Counted from the stretch's first letter, positions 39,601 through 49,368 are shown. The stretch is DNA of 64,000 bases from Salvia splendens (GCF_004379255.2 NC_056045.1:13109593-13173592), one strand, 5' to 3'. The notes: generated by a model from the letters alone, not told the origin. Translations and numbers: made by a program.

Positions 39601-40815
39601 CAGCATGTTATCGATGGCATCATTAATACACCGATCCTCCATGATGAACAGGATATCCTGAGGTGGAACCTCTCTAAACATGGGGATTTCACGGTGGCTT
39701 CGACATGGGACACACTTCGAGGGCGAAACCCGATCATCCAAGGTTTGGGGGACGTTTGGAAGGCAGGCCTCACCAACTCAATAGCCATCTTTATCTGGAG
39801 GCTTCTCTCCAATCGGGTGCCGGTTGACACGAAGCTTCAGTGGCGGGAGATTGAGCTAGCCTCTAAGTGCCAATGCTGCCCCCACCGACCGAATACCGAG
39901 TCCCTCCAACACCTCTTCATCCAGGGACATGGAGCTCGCAGAGTATGGAGTGAGTTTGACGGTTGGTTCACAGGCCCGTTCCCCCGCATCCATATCAATG
40001 ATACAATCCCTACGAGAATCGAAGTGTGGGCGCGAAGGTACCAACAGCCGAACAAGAAACATCTTAGCCGAGCCACTCCATACCTCATTCTGTGGTTTAT
40101 CTGGTCGGAGAGAAACAGGAGTCGCCACCAAGGCACACAGTTTAAACCACAAAACGTGGTATGGCAGGTCCACATGTTCATTCGGAATGCTATGTCCAAT
40201 GGAAGCTTGAAGCCGAAACATTGGAAGGGAGTTAAACTTGGAATCAACATTCCTCAAGCGGCGGCAATCAGGGCGCTACCCCTAGCCATGGCAATCAAAT
40301 GGAACCCCCCGGACCAGCCGTGGATAAAGCTCAACACCGATGGCTCCTACAATGAAGCGAACGGTAGAACAGGGGCTGGAGGGATTATTCGAGACCACTT
40401 GGGTAAGATGCTCGTCGCCTTCAGCACACCCCTAGAAGCACACTCGGCGTTAGAGGCGGAGCTGTTGGCCATGCTCCACGGGCTAAATATAGCCAAAGAA
40501 CTCGCCCTACCAATCTGGATTGAGTCCGATGCAGAGCAAGCAATCAAATTGGTCAATGGGACAGGATGGGGCCCGGCACTCGCCCGGCAAGCGGTGGCGC
40601 AACTAACCCTTCATAAACGCCAACTCAAATTCCGAGCCACCTTCATACACAGGGAGGGGAACAAAGCGGCGGATTTCCTTGCGAAAATGGGGCTAGTCCA
40701 AGACAGTGGTCTACGAATGTACTACAACTCAGCACCGAGAGAACTGTTGGACTTGGTTAGATTGGACGAGATGGGAGTGTCGCACATCCGATACCTTGAC
40801 GGGAACGGGCATTAA
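36655..40815 (+). CDS. L8 ORF2: LINE endonuclease / reverse transcriptase / RNase H
   Basis: 1386 residues, starting at the ATG that overlaps the ORF1 stop (TAATGATG; a second ATG follows at once). Endonuclease (FWNVRG, IMEP, GGDFNT, SDHGP), reverse transcriptase (KIDMAKAYDRV, RQGDPISP, YADD), the CQCCPHR zinc segment and RNase H (NTDGSY, EAELLA, ESDAEQ, REGNKAAD) are all intact. Differences from L1 are scattered single residues such as Leu for Pro in DEQDILRW. The one-base overlap implies reinitiation-type translation of ORF2. Confidence 0.95.
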   Translation: MMSYNFMFWNVRGIANAPTQNVLKRLIDCHNVLFLAIMEPLTHPDPDRFSKALGLPFIGSNTNGKIWMFAEEGSTFDIENDSEQILHGYLKSHRLARPVAISAVYAKCTRAERHQLWDKMREIAGPLEGTPWIIGGDFNTILSHQDRVGSDTNRQAEMVDFAEATEDCRLLDPGFDGAAFTWAKNGLFERLDRVFVSEDWTKTFEATRVTNLPRVASDHGPILVRCTKMNTSAGAKAFRFQNMWIRHEGFMAVVQKAWEEPTGAGGILNIQIKQARVKKALKEWNKEVFGNIHANLKEKEEEIALAQTSFEARPTPEHRTAINKHIAEYILLLRMEEDFWRQKAALRWLAEGDKNTRFYQSWVKQKRVRLRIHSIRVNGQELTEEAEIKKFAVEFFQQLLAPNNPTLEDPDLDLIQQVHSAEQFVDIADAPSADEVRSATFCISGDSAPGPDGFSATFYQACWSIVGPEVVEAIRQFFRGAFLPRSITATSIVLIPKKASPESWTDYRPISLCNVLNKIITKVLTSRLSPFLPQVISPNQSGFVKGRLLNDNALLAQEMFHELARCSPAPNVAVKIDMAKAYDRVQWPFLFKVLRRMGFPDSWISLMERCIGYCWFSVLVNGAPAGFFRSTRGLRQGDPISPALFVIAAEYLSRALDKLILGQKDMTYKASRRCMEISHLAYADDIIIFTQAAANPMRRLRACLEKYERVSGQQVSLAKSNFYIAEAHEHWANSIQAEGGFTRGVFPFLYLGVPIYRGVKRTDMFLFLREKIARRISGWAHRHLSFGGRLTLIKSTLEAIPLHIFQAVEPTAGTLKQLDQQMARFFWGSTNEKKRTHWIGWEQMCRPTDEGGLGIRKTMEVLRAFNIKLWWRFREQNSLWARYMMAKYCTNSTPLTLRLPSRSSPTWRRLSRAWPLAQPHMRWLVGQGDIYFWDDIWLGNSPLREFSLDDRGRPTTRVSEFITNGGWDVPKLQLLHNQAGLPQHVIDGIINTPILHDEQDILRWNLSKHGDFTVASTWDTLRGRNPIIQGLGDVWKAGLTNSIAIFIWRLLSNRVPVDTKLQWREIELASKCQCCPHRPNTESLQHLFIQGHGARRVWSEFDGWFTGPFPRIHINDTIPTRIEVWARRYQQPNKKHLSRATPYLILWFIWSERNRSRHQGTQFKPQNVVWQVHMFIRNAMSNGSLKPKHWKGVKLGINIPQAAAIRALPLAMAIKWNPPDQPWIKLNTDGSYNEANGRTGAGGIIRDHLGKMLVAFSTPLEAHSALEAELLAMLHGLNIAKELALPIWIESDAEQAIKLVNGTGWGPALARQAVAQLTLHKRQLKFRATFIHREGNKAADFLAKMGLVQDSGLRMYYNSAPRELLDLVRLDEMGVSHIRYLDGNGH

Positions 40816-41034
40816 AGTTGATAATGAGACGATGGGAGACAATAGTGACTAGCTTTTTGGTTAATTGTATTTTGGAAAAGAGTATGATGAGGTCCGAACC
40901 TTGTGGGATTGGACCGCATACTACTCTTGATTTGTTACGGCACACCACTTTTGGGTGTGGCCACGCCTTGTAATTACCGCCTTTGGAATGATAGGGATGA
41001 GGGACCCACGAACCCTCCACCGTAGAGGTGTTTG

Positions 41035-41075
<41 letters not shown>
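40816..41075 (+). other. L8 3' UTR, hairpins and poly(A)
   Basis: AGTATG (40881-40886) pairs with CATACT (40917-40922), enclosing GGTCCGAACC/GGATTGGACC. CACACC/GGTGTG follows at about 40942-40962, then GAGGG/CCCTC and CACC/GGTG, then TTTGAT and a 39-base poly(A). No gene is seen here. Confidence 0.68.
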
Positions 41076-41077
<2 letters not shown>

Positions 41078-41091
41078 AAACAAATATTATG
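41076..41091. repeat. L8 target-site duplication, right copy
   Basis: GGAAACAAATATTATG follows the L8 poly(A) and is continuous with the L5 ORF2 start region. Confidence 0.93.
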
Positions 41092-41177
41092 AGATTTAAT
41101 TAGTCTTTTTAGGACGTTTTGGGTTGACGCGTTCGCGATTCCCCTAACGTTCCAAAATAGAAAGTTTAACGACATGA

Positions 41178-42494
41178 TTAACAAGAGGAGTTCGTACCCG
41201 GCGGGATTGACGCCCCTCCTTGGAATTCAATGATTTGAAGGTCCTTCTCCCCATAAGATGTCGCGGCCTCCAAAAAGGATGGATTGGCGCCCTCATCGGT
41301 TTCATTATTGGAAATGGTATCTTCCCAATTGTCCTCGTCTTCCATATCATTCTCCACGAAGTTCTCTTGAGCCATGAGGGAGAAATATCGATTGGTACTC
41401 AAGTGACTTGATGACCCTTGTGCCTCGGTTTTCTCTAGGTCGAAGGGTTTAAAGATGCCTTTTGGTTGCACTAGTGCCCCCGAGGTCGGGTTCACTGCTC
41501 GCCGCGCCAAATCCGCTCCTCTTGGCTTGCCCCAGCGCCCATTTCCAAATGAAGGGAATTTAGCGAGCATCCCTATAGGTGAAGTGACATTATGCTCATC
41601 ATGGATGATGATTATATCCTTACTCCCGGCACCTTGCAAATCACCCAAGAAGTCCGGCCCCGACCACTCCGCCCCCGAATGCATATTGGCTCTCGGGTTC
41701 ATCCGGATGTTACCTTCCTTTCCCTTGTGTTTCCCATGTTGTTTCCATTCCATGTTATTATCGGTGTGCCTCAGTTCATCGTTGTTCTTCTTAGCTCCTA
41801 TTCCTCCGTGTTGTGGCTGTTTTGGTGTTGCTACGTTGTAGTTTCGTTTTGGAGGTCGATCCGCCTTCCCGGAGGCGTAACAAACTTCACTTTTGTGACC
41901 GACATGTTTGCATTCTCCACAGTAGGACGGGATCTTATCCCACTTTACTTGCTGCACCAAAGGACGCCCACAAATGTCAAGGATGATCTCGTCGGGTGGC
42001 GGCTTTGTAATGTCGATCTCAATGCATATCCGCGCAAAGGAGAGTCTCGATTTGTTAGCCGTTGCTCTATCTACTTGGATCGGGTTACCAAGAAGTTTCC
42101 CAATGGCATAGAGGGCCGATTAATCAAATAGGTGGATCGGAAGTCCAATTAGGTTGCACCATATCGCCGCAATTGGAGATTCACAATAGGCGTCAAAGTC
42201 CGGAGACCATTTGAAAACTCTCATCGAATGCCGATCAATGAACCACACCGGTGTCCCTTTGGGTCCGCTAAGGAGCCGAGCATAATCCGTCATGTCCTCA
42301 AATTGAACAAGAATATGTTTGGCGTTAATATATTTCCAAGTATAGCCACGGCAAAACTTAATATTGTCTAGGGCCTTTTGGATTTGATAGGAAGCCGGGA
42401 TTGAGTGCGAGAACTTACCTACAATAGGATGGCCGAGAGACGAGGCCAACCTTTGGATTTCTGACCCAGAGAAGTAAATGGATGGCACTCCGTT
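41178..42494 (-). pseudogene. L5 ORF1, C-terminal part
   Basis: Reading from 42494: GVPSIYFSGSEIQRLASSLGH, a DUF4283-like domain, LIGLPIHLFD, a CCHC knuckle (YCGECKHVGHKSEVC) and the C-terminal PPGTNSSC. A TAA at about 42119-42121 replaces the Gln codon of FDQSAL. The duplicate copy at 50655 onward keeps CAA there. The protein family is the same as in L7, but this is a diverged subfamily with a shorter tail. Confidence 0.87.
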
Positions 42495-42763
42495 TGATAT
42501 GGATTGGGATACGACGAAGGACCCGTTGGATATATTGATCCAAGAACCCCACGTATAATGATTGGCAGCGGATTTCCTTGATTGATAATCTGGTTTGATC
42601 CACTTCCAGAGCTTGGAAAACCTCGACCCGTTGGCTATGTATTCAGCCAAGAACCTCGGTATGGTTGAACGCCACAAGAACTTGCTCAAAGTATCTTGAT
42701 AAGTTCCAAACAAGTGAAAAACTCTACAAAGAGAATTCAACTCACAAGACAAACTCTATTTTC

Positions 42764-42769
<6 letters not shown>
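42495..42769 (-). repeat. G2 3' LTR, distal part
   Basis: The LTR outer end (TGATATGG on the plus strand) up to the L9 insertion. Its variant (CGTATAATGATTGGCAGCGG) matches the G1 LTRs and not G2's own 5' LTR. Confidence 0.92.
42751..42769. repeat. L9 target-site duplication, left copy (19 bp)
   Basis: AAACTCTATTTTCGTATTT here recurs at 44371-44389, where the LTR continues. Confidence 0.95.
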
Positions 42770-42807
<38 letters not shown>

Positions 42808-42810
<3 letters not shown>

Positions 42811-43044
42811 CAAAAGCACCACGAGGGTGGAGGGTTCAGGCGGACCCACACCTGTGCATTACTAAGGACAGTTGCAACGAACAACCAGGAACACCGAACC
42901 GCCCAAAAGTGACGTCTCGCCAAAGCCAATTAGAGTACAACGAGGGCCTCCCTACCAACTAGAGTGGTCATCAATGTACTCTTCGCTATTCTATTACAAT
43001 TAACATGGTGCAACCTTCACATCACAAAATCCAAGGTCCGTCAC
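42808..43044 (-). other. L9 3' UTR
   Basis: In sense orientation GAGTAC and GTACTC (42976-42981 and 42933-42938 on the plus strand) form a stem at the position of the AGTATG/CATACT stem of other LINEs. GAACCCTCCACC and CACC/GGTG next to TTTTGATTAAA are retained. The intervening sequence is strongly diverged. Confidence 0.6.
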
Positions 43045-44160
43045 TTAATTGAGGCCCGCAATAGGGATACCCCCGCGATGAACGATCCCTCCCGGATCAA
43101 GTTCCTCGATGAAGCCTTCCTTCTCCCGGTTGGGGAGCCCACATGAGACATTCATTGAGCAAGTGCTCGGCTCGTTCGCACTAGAGTCATCCCGATCGAA
43201 TGACACCGTGGCGACATTGTCTTTCAAACGCAAATTGTCGATGTGTTGAGCTTTGGAGTGCATGTCTCCCTTATGTGCCTTGCCTTTCCTCTTCCTCGAC
43301 ACCAATTGAAATCCATCCTCGTCCATGCTTGGTTGACTCCCAAGGGGCGCTCGAGGAGCCAACGGATCGACGTTCATTGTAGCCTCCTTGTTCTTCTCTT
43401 GGTTGTCACTATCTTTTTCCTTGTTCGTGTGATCAATGTTCGGTGAGGTGCCAACCCTAATCGCCGCCTTTGGACGCCATTCTCGACGGATGATCTTGTG
43501 ATCGTGGCTAGGGTAGAAAGCCTTGGTTGGTGTTCGGTAATCCTTGCCTCCAACACGACCCTTCCTTCCCAACGCATGACACTCATCAATGACATGCCCA
43601 ACATGCTTACAATTCTCGCAAAACAATGGGATACGGTCCCATGCTACTTTGTGTCTTGAATTTTTGCCTAGGATGTTTAGCATGATCTCCTCCGTCGGGG
43701 GGTTGGAGATATCAATCTCAACACATATCCTAGCAAAAGAGAGCCGGGTTTGATTGATTGTGGCATGGTCCGCTTGTAACGGCTTGCCTAATAGCTTGCC
43801 GATCGCCATGAGGGCCGATTCCTCAAAAAGATGGGCCGGTAGTCCCATGATATTGCACCACACGGCAACGATGGGCGACTCAAAGAACGTATCAAAGTCC
43901 GGCGCCCATTTGAACACCCTCATTGGGTGAATGTCAACAAACCAAACCGGACTCCCATTAGGGCCACTTAAGACCTTAGCATAATCAGCCATATCTTGGA
44001 ATTGAAGTAGGATGTGCTTGGCATTCAAGTATTTCCAAGTGAAAGAACCAACTAGCCCCATACCCCCTAAGCTTTTTTGAATTTGGAAAGAAGAAGGGAG
44101 TGAGTGGGAAAACTTCCCAACAATGGCTAGTCCTAGTTTCTCCGAGAGATATTCCGTTTC
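43045..44160 (-). CDS. L9 ORF1 remnant: DUF4283 and CCHC protein
   Basis: An open frame runs from about 44170 to a TAA at 43045. The first ATG is at 44061 (MGLVGSFTWKY), giving 338 residues. Upstream codons also match the family (IVGKFSHSLPSSFQIQKSL) but lack an ATG after an in-frame stop. It carries most of the DUF4283-like domain, the knuckle FCENCKHVGHVIDEC and a charged tail ending GGIPIAGLN. The N-terminal half found in L7 and L8 is missing. Whether the protein is made is unclear. It belongs to a lineage diverged from every other LINE here. Confidence 0.7.
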   Translation of the reverse strand, partial: ETEYLSEKLGLAIVGKFSHSLPSSFQIQKSLGGMGLVGSFTWKYLNAKHILLQFQDMADYAKVLSGPNGSPVWFVDIHPMRVFKWAPDFDTFFESPIVAVWCNIMGLPAHLFEESALMAIGKLLGKPLQADHATINQTRLSFARICVEIDISNPPTEEIMLNILGKNSRHKVAWDRIPLFCENCKHVGHVIDECHALGRKGRVGGKDYRTPTKAFYPSHDHKIIRREWRPKAAIRVGTSPNIDHTNKEKDSDNQEKNKEATMNVDPLAPRAPLGSQPSMDEDGFQLVSRKRKGKAHKGDMHSKAQHIDNLRLKDNVATVSFDRDDSSANEPSTCSMNVSCGLPNREKEGFIEELDPGGIVHRGGIPIAGLN

Positions 44161-44370
44161 AACATCGGTAAGGGGGCTGCATCGTGTGTATCAAGGCCGT
44201 GGCCTCCCCCTTCGGCAGCTGACCACCGGACTTCACCATGTGTCGGATGCAACAATCACATTTCACCTACCTCAAAGGGGAGGGAGGGAGAGAGGTCGAA
44301 TTCTAGAGAGAAGGGGTCCAAGTTGGAGTAGTCAAAATTCACCAGAGACCACTGTCTTGGATTAGCCCTT
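44061..44370 (-). other. L9 5' region with patchwork junction
   Basis: This contains the upstream codons of the ORF1 frame (to about 44170), LINE 5' UTR-like sequence (to about 44315), then 44317-44338, which resembles gypsy LTR (19 of 22 bases, compare 15129-15150), and 44346-44368, which matches LINE ORF2 3'-coding sequence (22 of 23 bases, compare 211-233). I see no gene in it. Confidence 0.65.
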
Positions 44371-44389
44371 AAACTCTATTTTCGTATTT
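44371..44389. repeat. L9 target-site duplication, right copy
   Basis: AAACTCTATTTTCGTATTT follows the 5' end of L9 and leads back into the G2 3' LTR. Confidence 0.95.
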
Positions 44390-44884
44390 GATCAATGATG
44401 TCCTCAAATGACATGCTTACAAGCCTATTTATAGGCTAGAATGGACTCTTGAAAGTCTCATATCATTAGTACAACTTAAGACCTTTAGAATGACTCATAA
44501 TAAGTGAAAAGTAACTCCTAACTATTGGTGTGACTTTAGGACATCTAAAGTCACTTATTTAACTCAAAAAGTAACTTAAAAATGACTCTTCATTTTTGCT
44601 GCTCCAACTTGGACGAAAATGCATCATTTATCTTCAATTTGGGCCTCCAAAATGTGATATATATTGACTCAAAACTTCATGCATTGGGCTGCCCACTAAC
44701 TTGAATAATATTCACCATTTGGCCCAATGTTGAATGGTCTTGGAATTGGGCTTTTATTTCATCAACTAAAAGCATCATGGACTCCTTTATCTTCTTAGCT
44801 CTAGCTCTTGTAATTGGTCCACTTTGAATGATTAATGGATCCATCTTCTTGTCCTTGTTGATCAGCTTGGGTGTACCTCCATCA
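44371..44884 (-). repeat. G2 3' LTR, proximal part
   Basis: The LTR continues after L9 to its inner edge (CCATCA at 44884). With 42495-42769, and counting the duplicated 19 bp once, it totals 770 bp. The first 208 bases (44677-44884) encode the last 68 Gag-Pol codons. Confidence 0.93.
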
Positions 44885-47800
44885 TTCCCTTCTTCTTCAA
44901 GAGGATTCGTCCACGAATCTAATTCACCAACATAAGGAGATAAATCAGAAACATTGAAAGTAGCACTTACATTAAACTCACCAGGTAAGTCAAGTTTGTA
45001 AGCATTATCATTGACTTTTCCAATCACTTGGAATGGTCCATCTCCTCTTGGCTGCAACTTGGACTTTCTTTTCGAAGGAAATCTCTCCTTTCTCATATGC
45101 AACCAAACCCAATCTCCCGGCTCAAAGATGACTTGTTTCCGACCCTTGTTGGCTTGCTTTGCATATTGTTCTGTCCTCTTTTCAATGTTGAGTCTTACCC
45201 TTTCATGCAATCTTTTCACCATTTCAGCCTTAGCTTTTCCATCAAGACTTGCACGATCTTCAATAGGTATTGGAATCAAATCTAGTGGACTCAATGGATT
45301 GAAACCATACACAACTTCAAATGGGGAAAAGTTAGTAGCAGAATGGACACTTTGATTATAAGCAAACTCAGCAAAAGGTAAGCATTCCTCCCAACTTTTC
45401 AAGTTCTTTTTAACTAAAGTTCGTAGTAATTGAGATAAAGTCCTATTAACTACTTCAGTTTGTCCATCAGTTTGTGGATGACAAGTAGTCGAAAACAAGA
45501 GTTTAGTTCCCAACTTATTCCACAACACTCGCCAAAAATGACTCACAAATTTAGCATCTCGATCACTCACAATTGATCTAGGAACACCATGCAAACGGAC
45601 AATTTCTTTAAAGAACAAATCAGCGATATGAGATGCATCATCAGTTTTGTGACATGGAATAAAATGTGCCATTTTTGAAAACCTATCAACAACCACAAAA
45701 ACTGAATCTCTACCTCTTTTTGTTCTTGGCAAACCAACAACAAAGTCCATTGAAATATCCTCCCAAGGTGCACTAGGAATTGGTAACGGTTTGTACAAAC
45801 CATGTGGGTGTGATTTAGACTTGGCTTGCATGCAAGTTATGCATCTTTTACAAATTCTTTCAACATCCACACGCATTTTAGGCCAAAAGAAATGTTCAAG
45901 CAAAACATTCATTGTCTTATGGACTCCAAAATGACCCATTAAACCACCACCATGAGCTTCACGCACAAGCAATTCACGCATAGAACCTTTAGGAATGCAT
46001 AATTTGTTTTCCCTAAACAAATAGCCATCATGCCTATAGAACTTGTCAAATGCAGCATGCTCACAAGCTAAATAGATAGAAGAAAAGTCCGAGTCATTAT
46101 CATACATTTCCTTAATCAACTCAAAACCAAGCAACTTAGAACTCAAAGTAGTGATCAAAATGTACCTCCGAGATAATGCATCAGCCACAATATTTTCTTT
46201 TCCCTTTTTGTATTTGATTACATAGGGAAATGATTCAATGAATTCCACCCACTTAACATGTCTCTTGCTAAGCTTACCTTGACCTTTCAAGTACTTGAGA
46301 GATTCATGATCCGTATGAATTACGAACTCTCTAGGCCACAAGTAATGCTGCCATGTTTCCAAAGCTCTAACCAAAGCATATAACTCCTTGTCATACGTTG
46401 GATAGTTCAATTGAGCTCCTTTCAACTTTTCGCTAAAGTACGCGATTGGCTTCCTATCCTGCAACAAAACAGCTCCTATGCCTACCCCAGATGCATCACA
46501 TTCAAGCTCAAACATGTTATCAAAGTTAGGCAAAGAAAGAATTGGTGCAGTTGTAAGTTTTTCTTTAAGGAGATTAAAAGCATGTTCTTGTTTTTCTCCC
46601 CAATAAAAACAAACATCCTTTTTCACAATTTCATTCAAAGGTGCAGCAATTGTACTAAAATCCTTGACAAACCTCCTATAAAAACTAGCAAGACCATGAA
46701 AACTTCTAACTTGTGCTACATTTTGAGGAATTGGCCATTCTAGAATAGCTTTCACCTTCTCTTTTTCCATTTCAATCCCATTAGCACTTATAACAAAACC
46801 CAGAAAAACAACTTTATCCATGCAAAAAGAACACTTTTTGAGATTGGCATACAATGATTCTTTTCGTAAGGTATCCAAAACTGCACGCACATGGTTAAGA
46901 TGTTCATTCACATTTTTGCTATAGACAAGAATATCATCAAAATAAACAACCACAAATTTTCCAATGAATTTTCTCAAAACATGGTGCATCAACCTCATGA
47001 AAGTACTTGGTGCATTAGTTAAACCAAAAGGCATTACTAACCACTCATATAGACCAAATTTTGTTTTAAAGGCTGTTTTCCATTCGTCTCCTTCTCTAAT
47101 TCGAATTTGATGATAACCACTTTTCAAATCGATCTTACTAAACACAACAGAACCATGCAATTCATCAAGCATATCATCTAGCCTAGGAATGGGATAGCGA
47201 TACTTTACCGTGATTTTGTTGATTGCTCGGCAGTCGATGCACATTCTCCATGATCCATCTTTCTTAGAAACAACAATTACCGGAACAGCACATGGACTCA
47301 TGCTCTCACGGATTTTTCCATTGTCCAACAACTCTTGCACTTGCCTTTGAATTTCCTTAGTCTCTTCGGGATTGGCTCTATAGGCTGGTCGATTTGGTAG
47401 AACTGCCCCGGGAATAAGGTCAATTTGGTGTTCAATACCTCTTAATGGCGGTAATCCACTTGATTCTTCCACGGGAAAAACATCTTCGAATTCCTGTAAA
47501 AGAGACACAAAAGCACTTGGCAAAGAAGTGGTTAATTCGTTAGTGGTAAACAAAGACTGTTTGTACACTAAGATGAAAACACTCTTTTTTTCAACTATTG
47601 CACTCTTTATTTCTCTTGCTCCCACATAAAAGTTCTTTTTTTCGTTCGGACTCTTTTCACTTGACTCTTTTTCAATGCCCTCACCTTTTTTCCTCTCATT
47701 CTTACTTTTCTCTCGACTCTTTTTTTCACTCGACTCTTTTTCAATGCTCTCACTTTTTTTCCTCTCAACCTCACGAGCTCTCCTTGCTTGTGACAATTTC

Positions 47801-49368
47801 TGTTGGTCCTCTTGAACTTGTTGAGGTGTTAAAGACACAAGCATAATAGACTTGTTATTGTGCTTGAAGGTGTAGTGGTTGTGAAATCCATCATAAGTCA
47901 CTCTACGATCAAACTGCCATGGCCTCCCCAAAAGAATGTGACTAGCATGCATTGGCACAACATCGCAAAGAACATCATCTTTATAATTGCCAATTGAAAA
48001 CGAAATTAGAACTCGCTTAGTCACTCGAATTTCTCCACATTCATTAAGCCATTGTAGCTTGTACGGATTAGGATGTTTTTCCGTTGTTAAGCTCAACTTT
48101 TCCACCATTTCAGAACTTGCAACGTTTGCACAACTACCACCATCAATAATCATTATGCAAAGTTTACCTTGGACCAAACACCTTGTGTGGAAGATGTTCT
48201 CCCTTTGCTGATCATCGTTTCTGTTTTGCATGTTTAGAGCCCTTCGAACCACCAAAAGTTCTCCATGTTCTGGTTCAATCTCCTCCAATTGCTCCTCCTC
48301 CTCATCATCATCTTCACGTTCACTTTCAGATTCTATCTCTCCATTTGGCTTCAAAATCATCACCCTTTTGTTTGGACATTGAGATGCAATGTGTCCAACA
48401 CCTTGACAACGAAAACATTTGATATCTCTATTTCGAGTAGAAGTAGAAGTAGAAATACCTTTACCCTTCTCAAATTCTTTGGACTTGGATGTCGACGCCT
48501 CATTTTGGGGTTTAGAACCTGCCCCAAAATTGGGTTTGGTTGAAGTCCACTCTTTTGTCCTTGAAGAATGAGAACTTGTTGAAAAATTCTTTTGGATTGT
48601 TCCCTTCTTCTTCAATTGTCCCTCCACCTTCATGGCCATATGAACCATGTCCTCCAACTCCACATAGTGTTGAAGCTCCACAATGTTTGCAATCTCCCTA
48701 TTCAGCCCACATAAGAATCGAGCCATAGTTGCTTCTCTATCTTCTTCAACATTTGCCCTAATCATGGCAATATCCATGTCTTTGTAGTACTCATCAACAG
48801 ATTTAGTACCATGTTTCATAGATTGTAATTTTTGATACAATTCACGAAAATAATGAGAAGGTACAAATCTCTTACGCATTATGCTTTTCATTTCTTCCCA
48901 AGTCGAAACTGGTCTTCCTCCGTATCGCCTTGTACTGGTTGTCAATTGATCCCACCAAACTATAGCATAGTCAGTGAATTCAATAGCAGCAAGTCTAACC
49001 TTTTTCTCCTCGGAATAGTTGTGACATTCAAAGATGAGATCCACCTTTCTCTCCCACTCCAAATAAGCTTCGGGGTCACTCCTTCCTTGGAATGTTGGGA
49101 TCTTCAGTTTGATGCTTCTCAAATCACCATCCACTTCATTTGTACGCCCTCTTCTACCGTTTCCACGTCTCTCATTTCGATGCCTATATGAAGTATCATC
49201 TTCTCCTCCACTCTCTTCCTCCTCGTTATTATTTTTATTTGTTGCCTGAACTTCTAGCCTCTCCAACCGCCCTGAAACACTTTCCAGAATCCGTGCAAAC
49301 CTTGCAAATTGTTGTTGCATGGCTTTCAACGTAGGATCAACTGGAATATGATCGTCAGTAGAATCCAT
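44677..49368 (-). CDS. G2 Gag-Pol polyprotein (Ty3/gypsy)
   Basis: 1563 residues from the ATG at 49368 ([10 protein letters not shown]), in a single frame with no gag/pol shift. In order: Gag (1-300), CCHC knuckle (318-331), protease with DGGSC (409-413), a K/E/S-rich repeat linker (530-580), reverse transcriptase (640-860, YFDD 809-812), RNase H (955-1065), integrase zinc HHCC (1145-1179), catalytic D1208, D1269 and E1305 (D,D-35-E), GPY/F module (1442-1462), and a tail with [13 protein letters not shown]. The last 68 residues are encoded by the 3' LTR. No lesion is visible. Products would form the particle, copy RNA to DNA and integrate it. Confidence 0.95.
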   Translation of the reverse strand: MDSTDDHIPVDPTLKAMQQQFARFARILESVSGRLERLEVQATNKNNNEEEESGGEDDTSYRHRNERRGNGRRGRTNEVDGDLRSIKLKIPTFQGRSDPEAYLEWERKVDLIFECHNYSEEKKVRLAAIEFTDYAIVWWDQLTTSTRRYGGRPVSTWEEMKSIMRKRFVPSHYFRELYQKLQSMKHGTKSVDEYYKDMDIAMIRANVEEDREATMARFLCGLNREIANIVELQHYVELEDMVHMAMKVEGQLKKKGTIQKNFSTSSHSSRTKEWTSTKPNFGAGSKPQNEASTSKSKEFEKGKGISTSTSTRNRDIKCFRCQGVGHIASQCPNKRVMILKPNGEIESESEREDDDEEEEQLEEIEPEHGELLVVRRALNMQNRNDDQQRENIFHTRCLVQGKLCIMIIDGGSCANVASSEMVEKLSLTTEKHPNPYKLQWLNECGEIRVTKRVLISFSIGNYKDDVLCDVVPMHASHILLGRPWQFDRRVTYDGFHNHYTFKHNNKSIMLVSLTPQQVQEDQQKLSQARRAREVERKKSESIEKESSEKKSREKSKNERKKGEGIEKESSEKSPNEKKNFYVGAREIKSAIVEKKSVFILVYKQSLFTTNELTTSLPSAFVSLLQEFEDVFPVEESSGLPPLRGIEHQIDLIPGAVLPNRPAYRANPEETKEIQRQVQELLDNGKIRESMSPCAVPVIVVSKKDGSWRMCIDCRAINKITVKYRYPIPRLDDMLDELHGSVVFSKIDLKSGYHQIRIREGDEWKTAFKTKFGLYEWLVMPFGLTNAPSTFMRLMHHVLRKFIGKFVVVYFDDILVYSKNVNEHLNHVRAVLDTLRKESLYANLKKCSFCMDKVVFLGFVISANGIEMEKEKVKAILEWPIPQNVAQVRSFHGLASFYRRFVKDFSTIAAPLNEIVKKDVCFYWGEKQEHAFNLLKEKLTTAPILSLPNFDNMFELECDASGVGIGAVLLQDRKPIAYFSEKLKGAQLNYPTYDKELYALVRALETWQHYLWPREFVIHTDHESLKYLKGQGKLSKRHVKWVEFIESFPYVIKYKKGKENIVADALSRRYILITTLSSKLLGFELIKEMYDNDSDFSSIYLACEHAAFDKFYRHDGYLFRENKLCIPKGSMRELLVREAHGGGLMGHFGVHKTMNVLLEHFFWPKMRVDVERICKRCITCMQAKSKSHPHGLYKPLPIPSAPWEDISMDFVVGLPRTKRGRDSVFVVVDRFSKMAHFIPCHKTDDASHIADLFFKEIVRLHGVPRSIVSDRDAKFVSHFWRVLWNKLGTKLLFSTTCHPQTDGQTEVVNRTLSQLLRTLVKKNLKSWEECLPFAEFAYNQSVHSATNFSPFEVVYGFNPLSPLDLIPIPIEDRASLDGKAKAEMVKRLHERVRLNIEKRTEQYAKQANKGRKQVIFEPGDWVWLHMRKERFPSKRKSKLQPRGDGPFQVIGKVNDNAYKLDLPGEFNVSATFNVSDLSPYVGELDSWTNPLEEEGNDGGTPKLINKDKKMDPLIIQSGPITRARAKKIKESMMLLVDEIKAQFQDHSTLGQMVNIIQVSGQPNA
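44885..44898 (-). other. G2 polypurine tract
   Basis: The plus strand reads TTCCCTTCTTCTTC, the complement of GAAGAAGAAGGGAA directly upstream of the 3' LTR in element orientation. It is identical to G1's. Confidence 0.85.

Larger units (their letters stand above)
33234..41075 (+). mobile_element. L8: full-length LINE inserted in L5
   Basis: A complete LINE: 34 extra bases of unknown origin (33234-33267), conserved 5' end from 33268, ORF1, ORF2, 3' UTR and poly(A) 41037-41075. The 16-bp target duplication is exact. It is almost identical to L1, which lies 25 kb away in the opposite orientation. Both ORFs are open. Confidence 0.96.
41076..42494 (-). mobile_element. L5 piece 3: ORF2 start and ORF1 C-terminal half
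   Basis: L5 resumes after L8 with the second target-duplication copy. It contains the ORF2 start (ATG at 41175, MSLNFLFWNVRG), two bases after the ORF1 TAA (TAATCATG), and ORF1 up to the G2 boundary at 42495. Confidence 0.92.
42770..44370 (-). mobile_element. L9: 1.6-kb ORF1-only LINE derivative in an LTR
   Basis: Poly(T) at 42770-42807, a 3' UTR (42808-43044) with the family's terminal features, an ORF1-type frame, then a 5' part ending with a LINE 5' motif (TTCTCTCTAGAATTC complement near 44298-44312) and about 55 bases of foreign patches. ORF2 is entirely absent. The 19-bp target duplication is perfect. It must have been mobilised in trans by an ORF2-encoding LINE. Confidence 0.93.

Noticed and set aside
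42815..42900. Possible SINE at the L9 3' end
   Set aside because: The sequence is continuous with an ORF1 frame, and no pol III A/B box pair was recognised, so a LINE derivative is the better call.
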